Assembly: GCA_002405405.1 (NCBI GenBank)
Contig: DHLT01000247.1
Location: 1-8,422 of the forward strand
Direction of reading: 5' to 3'
Length of the DNA: 8,422 bases
Source: Ignavibacteria bacterium UBA4661
GTDB lineage: Bacteria > Bacteroidota > Ignavibacteria > Kapaibacteriales > UBA4661
Of the stretch, positions 1 to 5,888 are shown piece by piece; the stretch's first letter is position 1; every line of letters starts with the position of its first letter. A program made the translations under genes and the position numbers. The notes below the pieces were generated by a model. That model saw nothing but the letters and a program-made list of their open reading frames with translations, searched no databases and was not told where the DNA came from.

Positions 1-111
1 AATTTCTACATCCATTTCCTTACTCAATTTAATCATATACTCGCATAAACCTTCCTGATTAGCCTTAAACCACCTGCCAAACCCCCTTTGCAACGCCCAC
101 TTTAAAAGGCG
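1..111 (-). pseudogene. argH: Degenerate in-frame continuation of argH beyond the stop
   Basis: Reading on from the TAA in the same minus-strand frame, 37 codons stay open to the window edge, whereas the other two minus frames close quickly. The translation keeps the family's spacing: PG, then 11 positions, then F-G-x-W-F, with Ala, Glu and Leu also where an ArgH has them in the family pattern PGYTHLQxAxPSSFGxWFxAYAExL. The motif residues themselves are altered: Tyr is a stop, and THLQ reads RLLK. I infer a diverged or error-laden continuation of argH rather than an insertion. The segment is short and the alignment is from memory. Alternatives are a chimeric sequence end or a chance match. 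Confidence 0.5.
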
Positions 112-612
112 TTAACCGGGTAGAGAAACATCCGCATATCGCTCTGCCAGGTCGCATAATTGCTCGCATAATGCCGACACGCTCTCTGCGCACTCAAGCA
201 GAGCAGAGCGTACATAGAGCTTGATATCTGTCAGGGCTTGATCATTGCGCGAACGACCGCTGTGAATCTTTTTTCCGATATCACCAAGCGCAAGTGTCAA
301 TAAGAGTTCAATCTGCGAATGAATATCTTCAACACCTTCCTCGATAGCAAAATCATCACGCTGCACTACTTCGTATAAAGTGCGCAAGACATGAACAATG
401 TGCTCACATTCCTCAGATGAAAGTAAACCAATATCGCAGAGCATAATACCATGAGCAATAGAGCCAAGCACATCCCATGGTGCTAGACGCTTATCCATGA
501 TACGATCCTCCCCCACGGTAAATCGTTCAACATGTTGTGCCAAGAGTGCATCGCTGTCGCTTTGCTCCGAATCGCGTTGCTTTGCCCATAACTTGTGTTG
601 CAGTTGCGCCAT
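112..612 (-). CDS. argH: Argininosuccinate lyase, N-terminal part, ended early by an in-frame stop
   Basis: ArgH splits argininosuccinate into arginine and fumarate in the cytoplasm, the last step of arginine synthesis. The 166 residues match the N-terminal third of the family (about 430-460 aa): an HKLW start (res. 6-9), FTVGEDR (31-37), DKRLAPWDVLGSIAH (40-54), EEGVEDIHSQIE (91-102) and the substrate-binding GKKIHSGRSRNDQ (113-125). These motifs appear unbroken and codon use looks normal. The frame stops at TAA (112-114) straight after Pro165-Gly166, where homologues read PGYTHLQ. The catalytic-region His of THLQ and the later GSSxMPxKxNP signature are therefore missing, and the product as read cannot be an active lyase. 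The start is ATG at 612, with no clear Shine-Dalgarno sequence. The gene is divergent from the lipoprotein gene. Family identity is secure. Whether the break is real decay or an error near a sequence end cannot be told from the window. Confidence 0.88.
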   Translation of the reverse strand: MAQLQHKLWAKQRDSEQSDSDALLAQHVERFTVGEDRIMDKRLAPWDVLGSIAHGIMLCDIGLLSSEECEHIVHVLRTLYEVVQRDDFAIEEGVEDIHSQIELLLTLALGDIGKKIHSGRSRNDQALTDIKLYVRSALLECAESVSALCEQLCDLAERYADVSLPG

Positions 613-666
613 ATTGTATCATCGTGGATAATGCTTGTTAGCAATGATGAAGAAGAATTCATCAAG

Positions 667-683
667 AATTTGTCAAACAAATT
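667..683. promoter_or_regulatory. Perfect 7-bp inverted repeat over the -35 box (possible operator)
   Basis: AATTTGT-CAA-ACAAATT is a perfect dyad with 7-bp arms and a 3-bp centre. It covers the -35 hexamer of the predicted plus-strand promoter and sits in the shared region upstream of argH, about 55-70 bp from the argH start. That geometry suits a dimeric repressor. It is AT-rich, so a chance origin is possible. The regulator is unknown, and I do not recognise a standard Arg box. Confidence 0.4.
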
Positions 684-698
684 ACGGCAAACTATACC
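670..698 (+). promoter_or_regulatory. Sigma70-like promoter for the lipoprotein-NFACT genes
   Basis: TTGTCA (670-675) is separated by exactly 17 bp from TATACC (693-698). This gives a predicted start of transcription near 705 and an untranslated leader of about 78 nt before the ATG at 783. Each box is a 4-5 of 6 match to the E. coli consensus. FCB-group promoters often differ from this (TAnnTTTG at -7), which lowers confidence. Confidence 0.45.
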
Positions 699-782
699 AA
701 TTGGGTAATTTTGTATGTCGTTCACACAGCACGCGCAGACAATCTTTTGCGTCTCTTTTTGGAAATATTGCTTGATACGCTC

Positions 783-1223
783 ATGCAGGGAAACCGCTTT
801 CTTATTGTATTCTTTTACTCTGCTGCCTTGAGTATTAGTGCTTTGCTCTCCTCATGCGAAGTGGTTCGCATTGCTTCGAATGAGCGACAAGCACAGGTTT
901 TGCCGGATATTGATCAGCGATCATCGCAAGGGGTTGTATATCTCTTTAAGAATGAAATTGACAGCAACAACATCACTGCTGCTGTCCGTGTTTTTGCCAG
1001 CGAACAACAACGCCAGTTGCTTGCCATTGAGAAATACGAAATGAAATTTGATGTTGAACGCTGGGGACGAAGCATTGCCCGCAAAGACATTACCGCATTA
1101 CGTGCCGATACGATTTCGCCAACCCAGCACCTTGTTAAAGCAGAATTTAACTACAACAAAGCGTTGATGTTTAATACTGTTCGCTTAGGCGACAAATGGT
1201 TTATTACATCCGTGAAAGAGTAG
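783..1223 (+). CDS. Small predicted lipoprotein of unknown function, possibly NTF2-like
   Basis: The product is 146 aa, probably tethered to a membrane. The ATG at 783 is preferred over the TTG at 711 because it puts a proper type II signal peptide at the N-terminus: Asn-Arg, a hydrophobic stretch (about res. 6-22) and the lipobox L22-S23-S24-C25. Longer versions would bury the signal. The mature part starts Glu-Val, has a likely helix around 55-72 and a mixed region with alternating hydrophobic residues, and ends in a beta-like strand (DKWFITSVKE). This ending resembles many NTF2/SnoaL-like proteins, but the fold is only a guess and no catalytic motif is visible. The stop lies 7 nt before the NFACT gene, so the two are probably co-transcribed and translationally coupled. 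There is no clear Shine-Dalgarno sequence. I do not recognise a named family. Confidence 0.75.
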   Translation: MQGNRFLIVFFYSAALSISALLSSCEVVRIASNERQAQVLPDIDQRSSQGVVYLFKNEIDSNNITAAVRVFASEQQRQLLAIEKYEMKFDVERWGRSIARKDITALRADTISPTQHLVKAEFNYNKALMFNTVRLGDKWFITSVKE

Positions 1224-1230
1224 TCGCCCT

Positions 1231-2925
1231 ATGCCGCGCCACTACTATACACTTGCTCATATTGTACGTGCAACACAGAAGTATTGCGAGGCATATATCA
1301 CCGAGTGCTATTCCCAAGAAAAAAATGTTCTCGTTCTCGCTCTCGAAGATACTGCGCGATTTCCAAAGCCCGTTCATCTCGTATGCGAATGTGATGCACG
1401 TCTGGGTGTGTTTGTGCTTCGTACCGGATTGCATCAAGCCCGTACGAATGTCATACAAGTTTTACCGCGCATTGTTGGACAACGAATGCTGGCAATCGAT
1501 CTTCATCCTTCGGAGCGGCTTGTACGAATCACACTCGACTCCGGTGAATTTATTCACTTCATTCTTTTTGGTACAGTTGCTAATGCTCTGCACACCTCAT
1601 CAACACAGGTAGTGTATGACACATTTCGACTGCAATCAGACTGGGTTGCTCAATCTTTTTCACCAATCAATCTGCTCCATGAACGGTTGTCGGTGCAGGA
1701 TATTACTCTACCCGCCGATACGCAAGATATTCGCAAACACCTTGCTGAATGTGATCTTCTTCTTGGTAAACTCTATGCGGGCGAAGTGATTCAGTGCTGG
1801 CAGAAGGATGGTGATTATACGGTAGAATCTCTCGAAGCCCATGCGCTTCGTATTGCTGAAGAATGTATACAGTCCTCTCGCGCCTTAGTATATGTCCACG
1901 CAACGCAGACCGTCGATCACGAGCCAATTCTTTCCTTGATCCCTTTATCTGAATATGTAGAATGGCACTGTACGGAATACACCAACATTGCCGATGCTAT
2001 CCTCGCCTTTCAGAGTATTCGACGCAGACAGGCATTTATTCGTGAGCGAATCGACACAAGTCGTAAATCTCTGCTTGCTTCGATCATCAAAACACAACGC
2101 GCAATAGAAAACATCAATCGCGACACGCTCTCAGCTCAACGCTTACAGGAGCGGCAGTTGTGGGGCGAACTCTTGCTCAGTCTTCCGTATGAACAGACTC
2201 GACAACGTGGCGTATCGACAATACAACTACCGGATTACAACAGCAACATCCACACGATTGCACTTGACCCAAAGCTGACTCTTGCTGAAAATGCAACCCG
2301 TTATTTTGAAAAAGCACACTCGTCACGGCAGTCGCAGGCGGGACGCGCCGAACGTCTACGGCTGAATCAAGCACGCTTAGAACGATTGGATGCTCTGTTG
2401 GCAGACATTGATCGCATTCGTGAGCAGGCAATCCAAAGTATATTGGGCACCCATACACTTTCTCTTCATGCCATGGAAAAACAGTTGCAACAGTCCCTAG
2501 GTTCGCTTCCTACCTCGCAGGGTAATCCTCTTCAAAAGCAAGCATCACATCCCTATCGAGAATTCGATGTGGGTGAGGGCTGTGTGTTGTATGTCGGTAA
2601 ATCTTCCGAAAATAATGATACACTCACAATGAAGTTTGCCAAGCCCAATGATGTATGGCTTCATGCCCGGGGTGTAGCCGGTTCTCATGCTGTTCTGCGA
2701 GGAAATTTCCCGGTAGGAAAGCCCCCCAAGAAAGTGCTAGAACTCTCTGCGGCAATTACGGCATATTACTCTAAAGCACGTAATGGAGGATTTGTGCCGG
2801 TTGCCTACACGCTGAAGAAATTTGTTCGCAAACCCAAAGGATCGAATGTTGGTGCTGTGGTGCTTGATCGGGAAGAAGTTATCATGGTTAAACCGGGCTT
2901 ACCGGTTGGTATTCGCGAGGATTGA
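1231..2925 (+). CDS. NFACT family protein (RqcH/Rqc2/FbpA-like)
   Basis: This 564-aa protein has the NFACT architecture. The NFACT-N domain covers about 1-135 (YYTLAHIVR, YSQEKN, CDARLGVFVLR, then HPSERLVRI at 92-100 and an FG-x3-N element at 113-118). The middle region, about 160-430, has helix-hairpin-helix and coiled-coil character, with basic/acidic helices at 263-310 and 365-405 and the family element LDPKLTLAENATRYF (345-359). The NFACT-R (DUF814) domain covers about 445-560 (DVGEG, NDVWLHARGVAGSH at 473-486). In well-studied members such as Bacillus RqcH, the protein binds stalled 50S subunits and recruits tRNA-Ala to add C-terminal alanine tails; some relatives were first described as fibronectin-binding. 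There is no NFACT-C domain, as is usual in bacteria. The catalytic-type Asp-Arg pair of RqcH appears as Glu95-Arg96 here by eye. The ATG lies 7 nt after the lipoprotein stop. Family assignment is firm; tailing activity is inferred. Confidence 0.93.
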   Translation: MPRHYYTLAHIVRATQKYCEAYITECYSQEKNVLVLALEDTARFPKPVHLVCECDARLGVFVLRTGLHQARTNVIQVLPRIVGQRMLAIDLHPSERLVRITLDSGEFIHFILFGTVANALHTSSTQVVYDTFRLQSDWVAQSFSPINLLHERLSVQDITLPADTQDIRKHLAECDLLLGKLYAGEVIQCWQKDGDYTVESLEAHALRIAEECIQSSRALVYVHATQTVDHEPILSLIPLSEYVEWHCTEYTNIADAILAFQSIRRRQAFIRERIDTSRKSLLASIIKTQRAIENINRDTLSAQRLQERQLWGELLLSLPYEQTRQRGVSTIQLPDYNSNIHTIALDPKLTLAENATRYFEKAHSSRQSQAGRAERLRLNQARLERLDALLADIDRIREQAIQSILGTHTLSLHAMEKQLQQSLGSLPTSQGNPLQKQASHPYREFDVGEGCVLYVGKSSENNDTLTMKFAKPNDVWLHARGVAGSHAVLRGNFPVGKPPKKVLELSAAITAYYSKARNGGFVPVAYTLKKFVRKPKGSNVGAVVLDREEVIMVKPGLPVGIRED

Positions 2926-2969
2926 TCAATGATATAGTGTGTAGATCACAACTGCTCTATCACTGATCA
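2923..2969. terminator. Imperfect hairpin between convergent genes, possible bidirectional terminator
   Basis: TGATCA-A-TGATATAG (2923-2937) can pair with CTATCACTGATCA (2957-2969): 6 bp, one mismatch, 4 bp, a 2-nt bulge and 2 bp. An inner TGTG/CACA stem (2938-2941 with 2947-2950) extends it. It begins at the NFACT stop codon and ends 9 nt short of the peptidase stop, the expected spot for termination of both convergent transcripts. No U-tract follows on either strand, so it is not a canonical intrinsic terminator. Confidence 0.4.
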
Positions 2970-2977
2970 CTACGCGG

Positions 2978-5191
2978 TCATTGTACTACTATCATCTTCT
3001 TCTGTATTGTTCCTCTGATGTAACAGCGTATACCATACACACCGCGTGCAAGACCTTCTACGGGTACAATACCTGTTGGTGTTGTTATTGTATGTTGTGC
3101 AATAATACGTCCTTGCAAGTCGATAATCTCCATCGTAAACGGCATCACGATATTCCCTGAAAGCATATATCGAAGCGGTTCGCCAAGCATACCGGGCTGT
3201 GGAAAAATAGACAACGAAACATCACCACTTGACACTTGTCGAACAGATGTCGGTCTTGGATCTACCGTCTTTTCGCAGAGAATGGTATCATCAGGATCAA
3301 AGAGGATGCTATCAGGTACAAAAGGAACCGTAACATTTACTCGCTGTATGCGTTCGGTGATGCGTACCGGAACGACTGATCGTGTCTGTCCTCTATTGCC
3401 TACAAAAACGATCGGCACATTTACAACAAAAGCAGATGGTACATTGGCAAACGTTACGGACTGTACTTGATTAACAGTAATTTCTACTTGTGCCGCATTT
3501 GTACCTTGCACAGTTTGAAAAATCCTTTGTGTACTTGACACTAGAAATTGTGGGTGCCCTGCTTGATACACCCACTGACGAAAGAAAGTATTCCATGCAA
3601 TAGGCGGATTAGGTATTGATCGTTCGAAACTACGCTGCATATCAGCGGTTGTTGCCGTACTGTATGCAAAACTTTCGATGTACGAACGCAATGCCGGAAA
3701 GAACAAACTATCGCCCACCATACGGCGCATCATATTATAGACCAGACCTGCCTTGAAGTATGTTGTTGCTGTTGCAAACAGTTGATTGGCAGGTGGTTGA
3801 TACAAAGCAGGCAGAGCAATACCACCCAAAGCGAGATAGAGATTCGTTCGTGAGCGAATGAATCCTTGATATAAATCAGGTGCACCAAAAGATTCCATCC
3901 AGAGCGCTTCGCTCCATGTTGCGCCACCTTCATTCATCCAAATATCTTCCCACGAACCGCATGTAACCTTGTTACCAAGCCAATGATGTGCTACTTCATG
4001 TGCCAATCCAAGATCTTGACCGCGAAGCCAATTGCGATTGATAATCGTCATCGTTTGGTGTTCCATACCACCATACAAATATGGCTGTACTGTAGCGGTG
4101 TAGTATTTCTCAAATGGATACGGACCAAAGTATCGCTCTAATCCGGTAATCATACCGGGTGTTGCTCGTAAAGCATTACGTGCATTATAGCGCGTTCCAT
4201 CTGTCGATGTTTCGTCAAAATCTGACTGCCAGACAAAGTAACGCACAGCAAGAGAATCACGATTGCCGAGCGCACTGCGAAGCGGTGGCAGTGTTTCGCC
4301 GTACTCTACATAACGCGATGCTACAACATTCATAAGGTATGGTGCAATTGGTAAATGTGTTTGCCAACGATATTCTATCGTATTTCCGATGGTATTTGTC
4401 GAAGATTGCAGAATACCATTAGACAGTGCTACAAAACCTTGCGGCACACGAATTGTTATCGTTGCGACAGCCTTATCATTGGGCGTATCATTGCATGGCA
4501 TCCAGTTCCGCGCATTATTGGGTTGGCTCATCGTGTAGGCACCACGTTCTGCCGTATAAAAGGTATCAATGCGGGCAACACCATTGATGGTGTATCGACG
4601 AATTTCTCCGATACGATTACGATCATACAGATAAAAACCACTGATTGCACTATTGTCGGGACTCGTATGCGTATAATAAAGATCGACACTCACTGTATCA
4701 CCTCTGCGTGGCGTAAAACCAAGAGGAACAGCACATTCTGTTCGCGTTTCATCGACTGGAATGGGTTGTGCAATTCTACGTCCATTTACCCAACAAGAAT
4801 CGATACGCATGGTGCTTGCATTAAAAATCAATGTTTGAACATTGATGGAATCGATGCGCAGAAGGATCGTATTGCGCCCTGCATACTGTCGCACAGACCC
4901 TGATTCACCTGTTTGCGCCAGTGCATGTGACCAATCCATCCACAGCGTATAAGAGAGAACATCGTAAGGTCTGCGTGGCGAGGTGTAACTTGATTGCTGT
5001 TGCAAACGTTGCACCTCTGTTTTACAATACGAACAAGGCAGTGTTGTCGGATAGATCTTTGCTTCATGAATGGCGCAATGTGGCGAGAGTATTCCGCCTT
5101 CTCGAATGGAATCTTGTGTCTTCTCTTGTGCATGGAGCGTTGTCGTATATGCTGCTACAATTACTCCAAAGAGTACGAACATTCTTTTCAT
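2978..5191 (-). CDS. Secreted M1-family zinc metallopeptidase with T9SS sorting domain
   Basis: This predicted aminopeptidase-like enzyme is 737 aa from the chosen start. Reading from ATG 5191 gives MKRMFVLFGVIVAA with cleavage at LHA|Q (21/22). A frame extension to 5314 would bury the signal and overlap the upstream gene by 80 nt. Domains: an M1 beta-sandwich region (about 75-330, with NWMPCNDTPNDKA at 229-241), the substrate-binding GGMEH (374-378) and the zinc site HEVAHHW (398-404) with the third ligand Glu421 in NEG, a classical HExxH-x18-E. Tyr478 (in TTYFKAG) fits the transition-state tyrosine. A helical region follows, and the last ~80 residues (about 657-737) form a type A T9SS sorting domain (IFPQPG, IIDLQGRII, LARGVYGIRCY, KKMIVVQ). 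An N-terminal Cys set (C39, C53, C56) lies before the catalytic unit. The protein is therefore probably secreted or surface-anchored. It lies 43 nt after the NTF2-like gene, likely in one operon. Its substrate is unknown. Confidence 0.93.
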   Translation of the reverse strand: MKRMFVLFGVIVAAYTTTLHAQEKTQDSIREGGILSPHCAIHEAKIYPTTLPCSYCKTEVQRLQQQSSYTSPRRPYDVLSYTLWMDWSHALAQTGESGSVRQYAGRNTILLRIDSINVQTLIFNASTMRIDSCWVNGRRIAQPIPVDETRTECAVPLGFTPRRGDTVSVDLYYTHTSPDNSAISGFYLYDRNRIGEIRRYTINGVARIDTFYTAERGAYTMSQPNNARNWMPCNDTPNDKAVATITIRVPQGFVALSNGILQSSTNTIGNTIEYRWQTHLPIAPYLMNVVASRYVEYGETLPPLRSALGNRDSLAVRYFVWQSDFDETSTDGTRYNARNALRATPGMITGLERYFGPYPFEKYYTATVQPYLYGGMEHQTMTIINRNWLRGQDLGLAHEVAHHWLGNKVTCGSWEDIWMNEGGATWSEALWMESFGAPDLYQGFIRSRTNLYLALGGIALPALYQPPANQLFATATTYFKAGLVYNMMRRMVGDSLFFPALRSYIESFAYSTATTADMQRSFERSIPNPPIAWNTFFRQWVYQAGHPQFLVSSTQRIFQTVQGTNAAQVEITVNQVQSVTFANVPSAFVVNVPIVFVGNRGQTRSVVPVRITERIQRVNVTVPFVPDSILFDPDDTILCEKTVDPRPTSVRQVSSGDVSLSIFPQPGMLGEPLRYMLSGNIVMPFTMEIIDLQGRIIAQHTITTPTGIVPVEGLARGVYGIRCYIRGTIQKKMIVVQ

Positions 5192-5234
5192 GTTGCGATA
5201 GTAAGTCGAGTATGTCGAATCCGCCATACCAGTT

Positions 5235-5747
5235 TTATTGACAAGTTTTTCTTCGTGTATCTGTGATTTGCAAAATTTTCCATCCTTGGTCGGTACGAAC
5301 ACACTGAAACGCATTTACGCCGCAGTGACTGAATTTACCACCGGCATAAAATTGATACGGTGTCCATACCGTTGCTAAATTCTGATCAATATGAATCGTC
5401 ATCGAACTCAAACGTTCATCCAGCACACCCTTCGGTGTTTTACCGACCGTTGCAACAAAACCGGATATCGATTCCACTCGTACAAATGGCTTTCCTGCTT
5501 GCTCACCGGTGGTACAGAGCCGTGCTTCTGTATGAAAACAATTTCGCACCACTGTACTATCGGAACTCAGCATTCCCGAAAAGAGTGTGTTGATTACGCT
5601 ACGCACAGCAACAGAGTCGGTTGCAATATTGTGTTGCGTTGATGCGGGTACATTCGTTGTCTGTCCGAAAAGCAGACAACCCAGTACAATGTTTAAGCAG
5701 AATGTTGCCACTGCAGTACGCAGTTTATTTGCAAAGATATTTTTCAT
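5235..5747 (-). CDS. Exported NTF2-like (putative lumazine-binding type) protein
   Basis: The 170-aa protein starts MKNIFANKLR, followed by a hydrophobic segment (about 12-27) ending LLFGQ, so it is probably exported by Sec with cleavage near 28/29. Cys24 in VLGC is a poor lipobox. The remaining ~130 residues read as a cone-shaped NTF2-like domain of the SnoaL/'putative lumazine-binding' type common in this phylum: an N-terminal helix (VRSVINTLFSGMLSSD), FHTEARLCTT, then the characteristic strands ATVWTPYQFYAGGKFSHCGVN (125-145) and GWKILQITDTRRKTC (155-169). These small domains often bind ligands or serve as enzymes or partners, and no specific role can be read here. It is followed after 43 nt by the M1 peptidase with no terminator between, so they likely share a transcript. 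The ATG at 5747 has no evident Shine-Dalgarno sequence. Confidence 0.87.
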   Translation of the reverse strand: MKNIFANKLRTAVATFCLNIVLGCLLFGQTTNVPASTQHNIATDSVAVRSVINTLFSGMLSSDSTVVRNCFHTEARLCTTGEQAGKPFVRVESISGFVATVGKTPKGVLDERLSSMTIHIDQNLATVWTPYQFYAGGKFSHCGVNAFQCVRTDQGWKILQITDTRRKTCQ

Positions 5748-5888
5748 AGTATGTTCAATTATTAATGTATATCATTGATGAGAACTCATCTTTATCTCTA
5801 AAATTGTTAATGGTATCGATTACCTCCTCGGTGCATATTACCGCCCACCATCTTTGTCACCACCCCTCACAACTACTCACTATAAGCA
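5748..5888. other. Intergenic gap between the MFS and NTF2-like genes
   Basis: The 141 bp lie between two co-directional minus-strand genes. The gap holds the dyad at 5777-5790 and an unused AGGAGGT on the minus strand (5822-5828) not followed by a standard start codon. There is no terminator with a U-tract and no clear promoter, so both readthrough from the MFS gene and an independent promoter remain possible. Confidence 0.5.
5777..5790. promoter_or_regulatory. Short dyad upstream of the NTF2-like/M1 genes
   Basis: GATGAG-AA-CTCATC is a perfect 6-bp inverted repeat with a 2-bp centre, ending 29 bp upstream of the NTF2-like start. Its position within the expected promoter zone suggests an operator. 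No good -35/-10 pair is visible next to it; a TATACA-like hexamer lies just downstream on the minus strand. It could be chance. Confidence 0.25.

Larger units (their letters stand above)
613..782. other. Divergent intergenic region between argH and the lipoprotein gene
   Basis: These 170 bp separate the outward-facing argH (minus) and lipoprotein (plus) starts, so they should hold the promoters of both. Visible elements are a sigma70-like promoter for the plus strand (670-698), a perfect dyad overlapping its -35 box (667-683) and a second inverted repeat, GATGAA-6 nt-TTCATC (646-663). No convincing promoter for argH was found on the minus strand. A TTGACA-like hexamer lies within the dyad, but no good -10 follows at 16-18 bp. 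No RNA gene or small ORF stands out. Confidence 0.6.

Noticed and set aside
92..113. Inverted repeat AACGCC-10 nt-GGCGTT at the argH break, considered as an IS end or integron attC site
   Set aside because: It is short, lacks the attC core consensus, and the colinear ArgH spacing across it argues against an insertion.
483..725. 80-codon minus-strand open frame across the argH start
   Set aside because: It overlaps the real argH frame and the divergent promoter region, with no recognisable protein features.
711..782. TTG start at 711 for the lipoprotein
   Set aside because: It would place the lipobox about 49 residues in. The ATG at 783 gives a normal 24-residue lipoprotein signal.
1196..1612. 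138-codon plus-strand open frame overlapping the start of the NFACT gene
   Set aside because: It is out of frame with NFACT, whose N-terminal motifs (YYTLAHIVR, YSQEKN) prove the real frame.
4355..4903. 182-codon plus-strand open frame inside the M1 peptidase gene
   Set aside because: It is antisense to a well-supported gene and its translation resembles no family I know. It is rich in Ile, Thr, Arg and Cys, as expected of an antisense shadow.
5192..5314. N-terminal extension of the peptidase to an ATG at 5314
   Set aside because: It would overlap the NTF2-like gene by 80 nt and place 41 polar residues before a classic signal peptide.
5822..5828. Strong AGGAGGT Shine-Dalgarno on the minus strand, considered as marking a small gene of about 18 codons
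   Set aside because: Only an ATT codon is suitably placed, the frame is tiny, and Shine-Dalgarno use seems rare in this genome. It is probably chance.
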